NCBI GenBank assembly: GCA_017643215.1 | Contig: JAEPNV010000005.1 | Location: 62,001-126,000, forward strand | Direction: 5' to 3' | DNA from: Roseibium sp. | Lineage (GTDB): Bacteria; Pseudomonadota; Alphaproteobacteria; Rhizobiales; Stappiaceae | Length of the DNA: 64,000 nt | Shown: in pieces, positions 40,909 through 49,691 of the stretch | Numbering within the stretch: position 1 is the stretch's first letter | How the letters are laid out: each line of letters begins with the position of its first letter | Notes under the pieces: generated by a model | The model's database searches: none | What the model saw: only the letters and a program-made list of their open reading frames with translations | What the model was told of the DNA's origin: nothing | Position numbers and translations under genes: made by a program

Positions 40909-42059
40909 GTTCGTTGGTGGACATCCGGTCGCGGTTCGATACCGCCGCGCTTTTGGCCGGCGGCATTCTCCTGTGCGTTGTGATCGCCGTATTCAGCACG
41001 GCATTTGAACCGGACCGCACGGTGTTCGACACGCCGCGCCTCGCGCTCGGTTTCGGGTTCCTGGCGATCCTGGGGGTACGGTACAGCCTCGGATTTGCCC
41101 GCCACATGGCCGGCGACGTGGCGCTCGGGGTGGTCGCGGCCCTATCTGCATGGATGCTGATTCCCGTGGTTCATCAGCATGTTGGTGAGGCGGCGTCCGG
41201 CTTTTGGGCCCTGGCGGTCGCCTATTGGCTGGCCAGCTGGCTGTTCGTCGAGCGGATGGCGGCGTGGAAACTGACCAACCCATCCCTCACCAGAGCCGTC
41301 AATCTCGCGATCCCGATCGTGTTTGGCATCACGCTGCTTGTCTTGTGGGAGCTTGCCGCCAAGGGTTTTGGCATCCCCAAGGTGCTATTGCCCGCGCCCT
41401 CTGAAATCTGGGTCCGGCTGACCGGGTCCGTACCGATCCTGTGGGCGGATTTCCAGCAAACCTTCCTGAAGGCGGTCCTGATCGGCTACGCGCTCGGCTG
41501 CGGCTCGGCCTTCCTGACCGCCATTGCGATTGACCGGGTGCCGTTTTTGCGCCGGGGATTGCTGCCGATCGGCAATCTCGTGTCTGCGCTGCCCATCATC
41601 GGCGTCGCCCCGATCATGGTCATGTGGTTTGGCTTCGACTGGCCGTCCAAGGCGGCGGTGGTGATCATCATGACCTTCTTCCCCATGCTGGTGAACACGG
41701 TGTCCGGCCTTGCGGCCGCCGACGCCATGCAAAAGGACCTGATGCGCACCTATGCGTCGAACTACTGGCAAACGCTGATCAAATTGCGCCTTCCCATGGC
41801 GATGCCCTTCATTTTCAACGCCTTGAAGATCAACTCCACGCTCGCCCTGATCGGCGCCATCGTGGCGGAGTTTTTCGGCACGCCGATCGTCGGCATGGGC
41901 TTCCGGATTTCCACCGAAGTCGGCCGGATGAATGTCGACATGGTCTGGGCGGAGATCGCGATCGCCGCGCTGGCCGGATCGCTGTTTTACGGGATCGTCG
42001 CGCTCCTGGAACGGGCCGTCACCTTCTGGCATCCGTCGATCCGGGGCAGCCGGGGGTAA
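40905..42059 (+). CDS. ABC transporter permease with N-terminal extension
   Basis: Permease of 384 residues. The C-terminal 260 residues are a BPD_transp_1 domain with the coupling loop in DLMRTYASNYWQTLIKLRLP. The first 125 residues carry about four additional hydrophobic segments not found in simple family members (for example FDTAALLAGGILLCVVIAVF and LALGFGFLAILGVRYSLGFA). Translationally coupled to the first permease. A heterodimeric importer is inferred. Confidence 0.88.
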   Translation: MSSLVDIRSRFDTAALLAGGILLCVVIAVFSTAFEPDRTVFDTPRLALGFGFLAILGVRYSLGFARHMAGDVALGVVAALSAWMLIPVVHQHVGEAASGFWALAVAYWLASWLFVERMAAWKLTNPSLTRAVNLAIPIVFGITLLVLWELAAKGFGIPKVLLPAPSEIWVRLTGSVPILWADFQQTFLKAVLIGYALGCGSAFLTAIAIDRVPFLRRGLLPIGNLVSALPIIGVAPIMVMWFGFDWPSKAAVVIIMTFFPMLVNTVSGLAAADAMQKDLMRTYASNYWQTLIKLRLPMAMPFIFNALKINSTLALIGAIVAEFFGTPIVGMGFRISTEVGRMNVDMVWAEIAIAALAGSLFYGIVALLERAVTFWHPSIRGSRG

Positions 42060-42106
42060 CGCGGAGCGCATGGCCCCGGCCCTCCCGTCGTCCTTGACGG
42101 ACTTGA

Positions 42107-42363
42107 TCCACTGTTGTCGGGTTTAACCCGGTTGTGGGATGCTCGTTGTCGGCCCGCATGCTTCACTCTGCCGCCCCGGCCACCGAGCCGGGGCCCAGCA
42201 CGTTGCGGAAGGTGCTGTTTTCCAGAACAAAATTCAGCGGTTGCTGGTTCCCGGACGGCCGCTCACGCGGCCTCCGGGACGGCATCGAATAGCCGGTCAC
42301 GCTCATGCCAGATCGCATGTCCATGCGCGTTTTGAACGCGCAAAGCGCAATGGGGTCAATGAC
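42107..42363. repeat. 258-bp structured intergenic repeat, copy 2
   Basis: Aligns with 22073-22330 along its whole length in the same orientation; the strong hairpin is at 42249-42279 and is unchanged in sequence between the copies while the flanks differ, which would fit selection on the structure. No coding capacity. Confidence 0.65.
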
Positions 42364-43133
42364 ATAGGCCGCCCCGATCCCTGCCTTCGTCATTGCCGGA
42401 CTTGATAAAGCCTGCCCCGGGCTTGACCCGGGGGCAATCCAGTCCGTGATCTTGCCTCACGGACGATCGTGCAAGCGGGACCGAAACGGAATGGATCCCA
42501 TGGTCGAGCCATGGGATGACGATCGAGGACGGGGCAAAAGCCGGGGCACACCCTCCTGACAAACCAAAAACCTTATCCACGCCCCCGGTCGCTGGCCGTA
42601 TACTCATCCCGTTCCTGTCAGGCGGGGCCCGGGGCGGACCGGCCGGATCCAGGTGGCAGGAACCGGGTTTTGAGGTTTTTCCGAACGGCGTAACGGACCG
42701 GCCTGAAGATCCGGTGACCGGCGGACTTTTCTGCCGCTGCGGGGTCTGGCGCAGCGTCTCAGAAAAGCCGCGTCTCGTATCCGGCAGCCGGTGCGCCACA
42801 CCCCACGCACCGCGCGCAGAAACGAGAAAGGCACAACAGCCGCGTCACTTTGGGAACCAGAACCCGGGCAGGCGTTTGGCCGTGCCACTTCCCACCCTCT
42901 TTTATGCACCCGGCACGTCCCGGGCGCCTGCCATCCCGTTCTTTTTGGGAACGGGCGACGAAAGATCCAAACGCCGGGGAGAGATCCCGCGGCGCTGTTG
43001 GTGCTGAACGCGACCACCCTCTTGCGCCTTGCGTCCGGCGTGACGGGGAAGCTCGAGACAGTCACCTCTCCCCACTGGGGAGAGGGAGCCGGACGCCGTG
43101 GGTTGAACCGCGCACCGACCGATCAATGACCCC
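42364..43133. other. Repeat-filled intergenic region
   Basis: About 770 bases with no supported gene; the long open frame at 42516-43007 has no protein-like pattern. It holds several unrelated hairpins: GCCCCGGGCTTGACCCGGGG near 42412, ATCCCATGG-TCGAG-CCATGGGAT (42495-42517) and CTCTCCCCACTGGGGAGAG near 43067. An ABC binding-protein gene would be expected here after the permeases, but none is present. Confidence 0.5.
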
Positions 43134-43550
43134 TCATACCACCTTCTGGTGCACCTCGATCACGTTGCCTTCCGGGTCCATGAAAAACACCTGGTGCCAT
43201 TCCTTGGCAAAGGCGGTGCCATAATCGGAATAGGGAATGCCCTTTTCGTCGAGCAGACGCAAAAACGCGGCCAGATCGTCGGTGCGGAAGGCGATGTGGC
43301 CGCGGTCGACCGGGTTAATCACCTGACCGTTGTTGAAGGCGATATCCAGGGCCCGTTCGGCGAGGTGCATCTGCATCTTGCCTTCGGTGGCAAAGCGGAT
43401 CTGGCCGCTGTAACCACTTGAGCCGGTCGCCTCGGTGCGCGGGAACTTCTCCTGGGGAATATCGTCAAGGCCAAGCACGTTGACGTAAAAGTCGTGCATC
43501 CGGTCGACATTTTCGGAGACGAAATTGATGTGGTGGAATTCCAGTTTCAT
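43134..43550 (-). CDS. VOC superfamily (glyoxalase/dioxygenase-fold) protein
   Basis: Vicinal-oxygen-chelate protein of 138 residues. Paired beta-alpha-beta-beta-beta modules begin with MKLEFHHINFVSENVDRMHDFYVNVLGL and end with HQVFFMDPEGNVIEVHQ. Candidate metal residues are His7, His in RGHIAFR and Glu in VIEVH, as in metal-dependent members. Function within this broad family (glyoxalase, dioxygenase, resistance protein) cannot be told. Confidence 0.87.
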   Translation of the reverse strand: MKLEFHHINFVSENVDRMHDFYVNVLGLDDIPQEKFPRTEATGSSGYSGQIRFATEGKMQMHLAERALDIAFNNGQVINPVDRGHIAFRTDDLAAFLRLLDEKGIPYSDYGTAFAKEWHQVFFMDPEGNVIEVHQKVV

Positions 43551-43692
43551 CGGGCGCTGTCATCTTTTGTTGAGGATCTTGGCTTGACTGTACCCGCCGG
43601 GTCATGCGCCCGCCACACCCGCCGCGCAGGTTTTGGTCTTGCCAAACCGGGCCGGCAAACCAAGTGTTGGGAGCACGCTGGAAAGACCCGCC

Positions 43693-44238
43693 ATGACGTT
43701 CGTCCCTGCCGCCATCCTTATTCTCACCCTGCTGACCGGCGCCGCGCTCGCGGTGTATCCGGAGGACGAGGAGCACTCGCCGCCGGTGCCAACGCCGACG
43801 TCGAGCGACTGTCCGGACGGGAAAGCCTGGGATGCGGGGCTGGAACGTTGCATCGACCTCAAAGCCGGATCTTTCACCGACAACGACCGGTACCGGGCCG
43901 CCCGGGAACTGGCCTATGCGGACCGGTTCACGGCCGCTGATCTGGCGCTGGATGCCATGGTGAACCAGTTGGACCCGCGTCTTCTCACCTATCGCGGTTT
44001 TCTGGCCCGAAAGCGGGGCGACTGGCCGGCGGCCGAAGGGTTCTATCAGGCGGCCCTGCAGGCCGATCCGGACAATCTTCTCGCCCGTTCCTATCTTGGC
44101 ATGGGACTGATCGTGAACGGCAATCTGACGCGTGCGTTCCTGGAGCTGAAGGAAATCCAGGCGCGGGGCGGCCGGGGCACATGGCCCGAGCAAGCGCTTC
44201 TGGAGGCAATCCGGTCCGGCGGCTCGACGGCCTATTAG
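43693..44238 (+). CDS. Secreted TPR-repeat protein
   Basis: Protein of 181 residues with signal peptide MTFVPAAILILTLLTGAALA. After a proline-rich linker and a Cys pair (SSDCPDG and ERCIDLK) come tetratricopeptide-like repeats, including TYRGFLARKRGDWPAAEGFYQAALQADPDNLLARSYLGMGL. ATG 43693 is used because the signal peptide begins there. Likely periplasmic scaffold; partner unknown. It precedes the L,D-transpeptidase gene by about 260 bases. Confidence 0.82.
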   Translation: MTFVPAAILILTLLTGAALAVYPEDEEHSPPVPTPTSSDCPDGKAWDAGLERCIDLKAGSFTDNDRYRAARELAYADRFTAADLALDAMVNQLDPRLLTYRGFLARKRGDWPAAEGFYQAALQADPDNLLARSYLGMGLIVNGNLTRAFLELKEIQARGGRGTWPEQALLEAIRSGGSTAY

Positions 44239-44403
44239 GGTGTGCAGAGTGGCCGGAGACCGCGCCGTCTTCATTGTCTGTTTACCATAACGTGGTGGGG
44301 TGAGGCCGGATCAATCTGCTCAGACCATGGACAAAGCCACCGGGTTTTCCAGGGCCATGCTCGGGCGTGTCCGGGGCATCCACAGGCCGCCGGGTTTTCT
44401 GGA

Positions 44404-44425
44404 TCCTCGGGACGTTGCCCGAGGA
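44404..44425. promoter_or_regulatory. Hairpin TCCTCGGG-ACGTTG-CCCGAGGA
   Basis: Perfect 8-bp arms with a 6-base loop, 72 bases before the L,D-transpeptidase start, inside a 259-base intergenic stretch that otherwise holds nothing recognised. It could be a leader hairpin or another dispersed palindrome. Confidence 0.35.
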
Positions 44426-44497
44426 GGACAGACGATCGGATGAGGTTTGTCACGAGGCTGAGCGGGTTCCACCGGCGGGTCCGAGGAGAACACAGTT

Positions 44498-45160
44498 ATG
44501 GCACATCACTTGAGCCGCCGCGGCTTTGTGGTTGGACTTCCGTTTGTTCTGGCCGCGTGCCAAAGCCAGCGGCAGGCTGCCGTCCAGGCCGGGCTGACGC
44601 GAAGGGCCGATGGTACGCCCGACTATGCCCTGGCCTATGCGCCGATCCGGGATGGCGGGTTTTCCCTGCCGGCCATCCAGTATCAGAATTTCGACCCGAA
44701 ATACCTCCGCCAGACGGTCTATTATCCGACCCGGCATGCGCCCGGGACCATCATTGTCGATCCGAAACGGAAGTTCTTGTACCTGATCCAGTCCGGCGGC
44801 CGGGCGGTCCGCTACGGGATCGGTGTCGGACGGGCGGGATTTGCCTGGAGCGGCGAGGCGGAAATCCGGTTCAAGCGCGAATGGCCGAAATGGTTCCCGC
44901 CCGACGAAATGATCGCCCGGGAACCGCGCCTGGAAAAGTACCGCGACGGTCAGGAAGGCGGCCCGGGCAATCCGATCGGCGCGCGCGGGCTTTATCTGTG
45001 GCAGGGCAACAAGGACACGCTCTACCGCATCCACAGCACGAACCAGCCGCAAAGCATCGGCACCAATGCCTCCTCGGGCTGCATCCGCATGTGGCATCAG
45101 GACGTGATCGACCTTTATGACCGGGTCGAACTCGGCGCCAAGGTCGTCGTACTGGGGTAG
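44498..45160 (+). CDS. L,D-transpeptidase (YkuD/ErfK type) lipoprotein
   Basis: Peptidoglycan cross-linking enzyme of 220 residues. The N-terminus SRRGFVVGLPFVLAACQS combines a twin-arginine-like pair with a lipobox (LAAC). The catalytic motif is YRIHSTNQPQSIG...SSGCIRMWHQDV with the active-site Cys near residue 193 and its His partner upstream. GAGGAG stands before ATG 44498. It would make 3-3 cross-links or attach proteins to peptidoglycan. Confidence 0.92.
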   Translation: MAHHLSRRGFVVGLPFVLAACQSQRQAAVQAGLTRRADGTPDYALAYAPIRDGGFSLPAIQYQNFDPKYLRQTVYYPTRHAPGTIIVDPKRKFLYLIQSGGRAVRYGIGVGRAGFAWSGEAEIRFKREWPKWFPPDEMIAREPRLEKYRDGQEGGPGNPIGARGLYLWQGNKDTLYRIHSTNQPQSIGTNASSGCIRMWHQDVIDLYDRVELGAKVVVLG

Positions 45161-45258
45161 TCGCGGTCCACGGTCCGGTCTCCGCAAAAGGCTCTATTGC
45201 GCTGCACAAGAGCCGGCGCTAGGCTCGCGTGCTCAAGAATTCAGCACCGGTTCCAAAT

Positions 45259-46905
45259 ATGCTGCAGCCCGCCCGCGATCTCGAAACGCTTCGCGCCCGT
45301 TTTTCCTGGAGATTGCCCGCTTCCTACAACATCGCCGCCAGCACCAGCGACCGTTGGGCGACCGAGGCGCCGGACCGGCTGGCGATCCGTCATGTGGCCG
45401 CGGACGGCGACCGGGCCGATTGGACCCATCTCGAACTGAACCGCGCGGCCAACCGGTTCGCCAACACGCTTGTTGCCAAGGGGATCACCCGCGGCGACCG
45501 GGTGGCTCTGTTGTTGCCGCAAGGTCCTGACGTGGCGATCGCCCATCTTGGCATTTACAAATGCGGCGCGATCGCCGTGCCTCTCGCCTCGCTGTTTGGC
45601 CTGGAGGCGCTGACATACCGCCTGTCGGATGCCGGCGCGCGGGCGTTGGTCACCGATGCGGCCGGACTGGCCAAGCTCGCTGAAATCCGGGCGGACCTGC
45701 CGGATCTGTCGCTGGTGATCTCCGTTGACGGCCCGGCCGGCGGCGCCGAGGGGCTGCAGGATCTCCTCGGCGCGGCCGCGGACCGGTTCGACACGGCGCC
45801 GACCACGCCGGACGATCCGGCGCTGATGATCTACACCTCCGGGACGACCGGCCAGCCGAAAGGCGTTCTGCATGGCCACCGCGTGCTTTTGGGCCATATG
45901 CCGGGCATTGAAATGTCGCAGAATTTCCTCGGCCAGCCGGGCGACCGGCTCTGGACCCCGGCGGACTGGGCCTGGGCCGGCGGGCTCTTGAACGCGCTGT
46001 TTCCCGCCCTGCACCTGGGCGTTCCGGTGATCTCCCACGCGGTGAAAAAATTCGATCCCGAGCACGCCTTTCACCTGATGGAGGCAGAAGCCATTCAAAA
46101 CGCCTTCATTCCGCCGACGGCGCTGAAAATGCTGCGTGCGGTCGACCGGCCGGCCGAGCGTTTCAAGCTCGCTTTGCGGTCGGTGGGATCGGCCGGTGAA
46201 TCGCTGGGGCGTGAAACCTATGACTGGTTCGAGGATGAATTCGGATTTGCCGTCAACGAATTTTATGGCCAGACCGAGTGCAATGCCGTGCTTGGATCGT
46301 GTGCCGTGGCCGGTGTCTCGCGGTCCGGCGCGATCGGCAAGGCCGTTCCCGGGCACGAGGTGGCAATCGTCGATGGATCGGGCAATGTCCTGCCGCGTGA
46401 AGAACCCGGCCAGATCGCGGTCAAGCGGCCGGACCCGGTGATGTTCCTTCAATACTGGAACAAACCGGAGGCGACGGCGGACAAGTTTGCCGGCGACTGG
46501 ATGATGACCGGCGATCAGGGCGTTCAGGACGCGGGCGGATATGTCCACTTTTTCGGCCGCGATGACGACATCATCACCTCGGCGAGTTACCGCATCGGTC
46601 CGGGCGAGATCGAGGACTGCCTGTTGCAGCACCCGGCGGTCGCCTTGTCGGCCGCGGTCGGCAAGCCCGATCCGCTCCGGACCGAAATCGTCAAGGCTTA
46701 TGTGGTGCTCAAGGACGGGCGCGACGGCGATGATGCGCTGGTCGAAGACATTCAGGAGTTTGTCCGTGCCCGGTTGTCGGCCCATGAATATCCAAGGGAA
46801 ATCGCCTTTGTGCCGGAACTGCCAATGACCACCACGGGAAAGGTCATCCGGCGCAAGCTGCGCGAACTCGCGCGGGCCGAAAGCGCGCTCACCGCCGCGG
46901 TTTGA
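45259..46905 (+). CDS. Acyl-CoA synthetase (ANL superfamily, medium/short-chain type)
   Basis: AMP-forming ligase of 548 residues. P-loop IYTSGTTGQPKGVLHGH (about 190-205), A5 motif NEFYGQTECNAVLGS, hinge FGRDDDIITSASYRIGPGEIE and the catalytic Lys in PMTTTGKVIRRKLRE are intact. It resembles acetyl-CoA-synthetase-like or medium-chain ligases (WTPADWAWAGGLLNALFPAL). ATG 45259 or GTG 45229 is possible; neither has a good ribosome site. It overlaps the convergent transferase gene by 17 bases. Substrate not deducible. Confidence 0.88.
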   Translation: MLQPARDLETLRARFSWRLPASYNIAASTSDRWATEAPDRLAIRHVAADGDRADWTHLELNRAANRFANTLVAKGITRGDRVALLLPQGPDVAIAHLGIYKCGAIAVPLASLFGLEALTYRLSDAGARALVTDAAGLAKLAEIRADLPDLSLVISVDGPAGGAEGLQDLLGAAADRFDTAPTTPDDPALMIYTSGTTGQPKGVLHGHRVLLGHMPGIEMSQNFLGQPGDRLWTPADWAWAGGLLNALFPALHLGVPVISHAVKKFDPEHAFHLMEAEAIQNAFIPPTALKMLRAVDRPAERFKLALRSVGSAGESLGRETYDWFEDEFGFAVNEFYGQTECNAVLGSCAVAGVSRSGAIGKAVPGHEVAIVDGSGNVLPREEPGQIAVKRPDPVMFLQYWNKPEATADKFAGDWMMTGDQGVQDAGGYVHFFGRDDDIITSASYRIGPGEIEDCLLQHPAVALSAAVGKPDPLRTEIVKAYVVLKDGRDGDDALVEDIQEFVRARLSAHEYPREIAFVPELPMTTTGKVIRRKLRELARAESALTAAV

Positions 46906-48028
46906 GCAGTCTGCGGGCGAAGCCGCGGGCCGATTGGGCGAGATTGACGTCGACTTCGCCGGCTTTCAACAGGGCCCGCCCGGCCGGAGACCGCGCCTGA
47001 AGAAGCGTTGCGGTGTCGACCGTGCCGCGCCACAGCGGTCCGATCATCGGATGACCTGGAACGGCGAGCGAATCGGCGCCGGAAATGTCCGGATCGGCAA
47101 GGTTCTGTTTCATCGCAAACAGCGCGATCTGCGCGCCGGGTGAATAGCGCGCAAACGTTTCGTCAAACGCGATCTTCCAGGAAAAGATCCGTCCCGCCTC
47201 GCGCAAAAGCACCAGCATCGCAACCGGGCGGCCGGAGACCGTCAGGCGGTCGATGAGCACGCCGTCGGTGGCCGCGCGGGTTGCGATCATCTGACGGGCG
47301 AACGCAGCCGTTTGAGCCTGGCAGGCGAGCGCTGTTCCGGACCGGCCTTTCCATCCGGCGGCTTCCAGTTCAAGGAACTGCTCGAACACGCCGGCCGCCT
47401 TCGGCCCCGAAATCCGGTTCAGGCTCACCTCGCCCTGCTCCTCAAGGCGGCGCATCAAGCGGGTCAGTTCCTTGCGGCGTTTGCCGCTGAAGGCGGCGGC
47501 AAATTGCGCTTCCCCCTTGGCGCCCGCATCGTGGGCGGCGCGGCTTGCCTGGCGGGCCAGCGTCCATGTCCAGCCGCGGTCCACGGTCAGAAACTGTGCC
47601 GCGCTCGTGCTGTCGAGCGGCAGGTACGGCACGGCCACAAGAGGCGTGCCGGCGATCGTGGTGAGCGCTTTCAAGAACAGATCGACCGCTTCCGGCGGCG
47701 CGGCCCGGTCCATCAGCGGCGTGCCGAGGGGTGCGTATTCGGTCGCCCAGACGGTGGCCGCCGGCACGCATTGTCCGATCCGGCGGCGGCCGACCGGCGC
47801 GGCGATGAGCCAGTTTCCCAAGGTCCGGTTGAACACGACGGCGAGTTTCAGACCCCGCGGTCCGAGGTGGCGCACAAACGGGATCAGGAACTGCGGACCG
47901 AAAAACGGGTTGGCATCGCTGGCCCCTTTGGCAAGGGCCTGCCAGGCGGCCAGGTCGACGCTGTCGGACAGTGGATCGATGGCCACCATATCCAGGTGCG
48001 GGGCAAGGCGGGGCGGCATCACGTTCAC
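46889..48028 (-). CDS. GNAT/FemAB-like (BcsL/CelD) acyltransferase
   Basis: Protein of 379 residues with a FemAB/CelD-type double GNAT fold: GKRRKELTRLMRRLEEQGEV and the later SGRPVAMLVLLREAGRIFSWKIAFDETFARYSPG are characteristic. The start is GTG 48028, overlapping the flippase stop as GTGA; ATG 48019 is the alternative. Pairing with a flippase gene suggests a role in modifying or building a surface polysaccharide, an inference from context. Confidence 0.8.
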   Translation of the reverse strand: MNVMPPRLAPHLDMVAIDPLSDSVDLAAWQALAKGASDANPFFGPQFLIPFVRHLGPRGLKLAVVFNRTLGNWLIAAPVGRRRIGQCVPAATVWATEYAPLGTPLMDRAAPPEAVDLFLKALTTIAGTPLVAVPYLPLDSTSAAQFLTVDRGWTWTLARQASRAAHDAGAKGEAQFAAAFSGKRRKELTRLMRRLEEQGEVSLNRISGPKAAGVFEQFLELEAAGWKGRSGTALACQAQTAAFARQMIATRAATDGVLIDRLTVSGRPVAMLVLLREAGRIFSWKIAFDETFARYSPGAQIALFAMKQNLADPDISGADSLAVPGHPMIGPLWRGTVDTATLLQARSPAGRALLKAGEVDVNLAQSARGFARRLLKPRR

Positions 48029-49440
48029 CGGCGTGCCCTTCCCGAGAGAAGAATGGGCAGGATGAACGTGTGAACGTTGAGTGTCCTTAACGCAGCGATC
48101 GCCAGGCAGGTGGCTTCAAACAGGATGGCAAGGCTGGTGGCGAGCGCTGCCCCGGCAAGCCCCAGCCACGGGATCAGCACGAGATTCAGGGCGACATTGG
48201 CGACGAATGTGCTGGCGTAGATGAGGGCGCAAAGGCGCTGGTGGCCGGACATGCTCAAAAGGGCGTCGGCCGGGCCGACCGCCGCCCGGGCAAGCACGCC
48301 GATCATCAAGATCGCGATCAGCGGATAGCCGCTGGTGAATTCGGAGCCGAACAGGCGCAGCAGGAGCGGCGCGATGACCAAAAGCCCGAGACCGGCCGCC
48401 AGAGACGGCCAGAAGGTCCAGAGCGTGGCCTGCCGGACATAGGCGGTGAGACCGGATTGATCGCCGGCATGGATGAACCCGGAAAACCGGTGCGCGGAGG
48501 CCGCGCGCACGGCGAAATAAACGAAATGCACCAGGGCGAGCGTCTTGGACGCGGCGAAATAGACGGCCACTTCTTCCGGGCTGTGCCAGAAACTGACCAT
48601 GATCACGTCGGCGCTGGTGATCAGTTGCAAGAACCCCTCGACCATCAGCATGGGCAGGGAGATTGCAAGCCAGGGCCTCAGGTCGGTTTGTTTGGGTCCG
48701 GCGGAGACCTTGGCCGCCAGGCGGCCGTTCAGCCGGATGAACTGGTAAAGCGCAACGCTCCATGTGGCGGCAACGGCCGCGGCGGCCGCGGTCAGGGCGT
48801 TGACCTGCTCGCCGGCCAGCATGAAAGCGGCAAGGAGGATCAATATGGCGACCGGCCGCCAGATATAGGTCGGCTGCATCGCCAGCATCGGCCAGTCGTA
48901 TGTGCGGGCGATGCCGTCCTGCACGCTGCCAAAGGCGAACAGCGGAATGGCGAAAAACGCAAACGCCATCGGCAGGATGTAATAGGGCTCGATGGTGTCG
49001 CGCAGCACGAAGATGAGCGCGACGCCAACGATTGCGATCATGGTGGCCATGCCAAGCGCGATCAGGCGGCTGGTCGCCAGGAAGCCGCGCAGCCGGTCCA
49101 TGTCACCGGCCTGGTGGTATTGGGGAATGAACCGGCTCGGCGAGCTGGAAAACCCGCCGCAGGCCATGGCGCCCAAAATCACCACCCAGGTCCAGGCGAC
49201 GGAATAAATGCCGTATTCATGGGCGCCCATCCAGCGGGCCAATAGGATCTGGGACAGGTAGGCAAGGGCCGCGCCGCCGACGCGAATTGCAAATGTTGTC
49301 AGCGCCATGCGCCCGGCCGCGGAGGTCGCGCTGTTTTCGCCGCCCAAAAGTGCGCCCGCCCGCGTGACCAGCGGCGTGAGGGCCGGCAGGGCGAGGACGT
49401 GCTGGAGACGCTGGGTCCAGAAACTGGCTGTTGGACGCAC
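48025..49440 (-). CDS. Polysaccharide flippase (MATE/Wzx-like)
   Basis: Membrane protein of 471 residues with twelve to fourteen hydrophobic segments. AIRVGGAALAYLSQILLARWMGAHEYGIYSVAWTWVV near residues 50-90 is the family's N-terminal signature. The start is GTG 49440 with GGGAAG six bases upstream. Translationally coupled to the GNAT/FemAB-like gene. Likely moves lipid-linked glycans across the inner membrane; no glycosyltransferases are adjacent. Confidence 0.87.
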   Translation of the reverse strand: MRPTASFWTQRLQHVLALPALTPLVTRAGALLGGENSATSAAGRMALTTFAIRVGGAALAYLSQILLARWMGAHEYGIYSVAWTWVVILGAMACGGFSSSPSRFIPQYHQAGDMDRLRGFLATSRLIALGMATMIAIVGVALIFVLRDTIEPYYILPMAFAFFAIPLFAFGSVQDGIARTYDWPMLAMQPTYIWRPVAILILLAAFMLAGEQVNALTAAAAAVAATWSVALYQFIRLNGRLAAKVSAGPKQTDLRPWLAISLPMLMVEGFLQLITSADVIMVSFWHSPEEVAVYFAASKTLALVHFVYFAVRAASAHRFSGFIHAGDQSGLTAYVRQATLWTFWPSLAAGLGLLVIAPLLLRLFGSEFTSGYPLIAILMIGVLARAAVGPADALLSMSGHQRLCALIYASTFVANVALNLVLIPWLGLAGAALATSLAILFEATCLAIAALRTLNVHTFILPILLSGRARR

Positions 49441-49651
49441 GTTTGCTTCCCGGGAACAGGGTTTGTCTCGGTTTCCTTCGTAGTAATGACATGAGGGCCT
49501 TAAGATTCCGTCGCTTGGCGGAATGGGGCTGAGGCGGCCCTGTCACAGATGCGTGAATGCGGCGTTCTACTTAACATAACGCCGCGGATTCAGGGCTCTA
49601 AAAGAGTTCAGGATTCTTCTTGACTCTGCGGCCCGTCTCCGGAATCAATAG

Positions 49652-49666
49652 GAACAAAGAGAGAAC
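49652..49666. promoter_or_regulatory. LexA box GAAC-AAAGAGA-GAAC
   Basis: Direct repeat GAAC-N7-GAAC, the form of SOS box used by many alphaproteobacteria (equivalent to GTTC-N7-GTTC on the other strand). It lies 25 bases before the imuA start and over the likely transcription start, with TTGACT (49620-49625) as a possible -35. Strong support for DNA-damage induction of the operon that follows. Confidence 0.85.
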
Positions 49667-49691
49667 AAACCTGCAGCTGATTGGAGCCGCC

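Noticed and set aside
42516..43007. 163-codon plus-strand frame in the repeat region
   Set aside because: Made of palindromic repeat text, no ribosome site and no family; treated as non-coding.
45241..46785. 514-codon minus-strand open frame
   Set aside because: Complement of the acyl-CoA synthetase gene; no recognisable motif.
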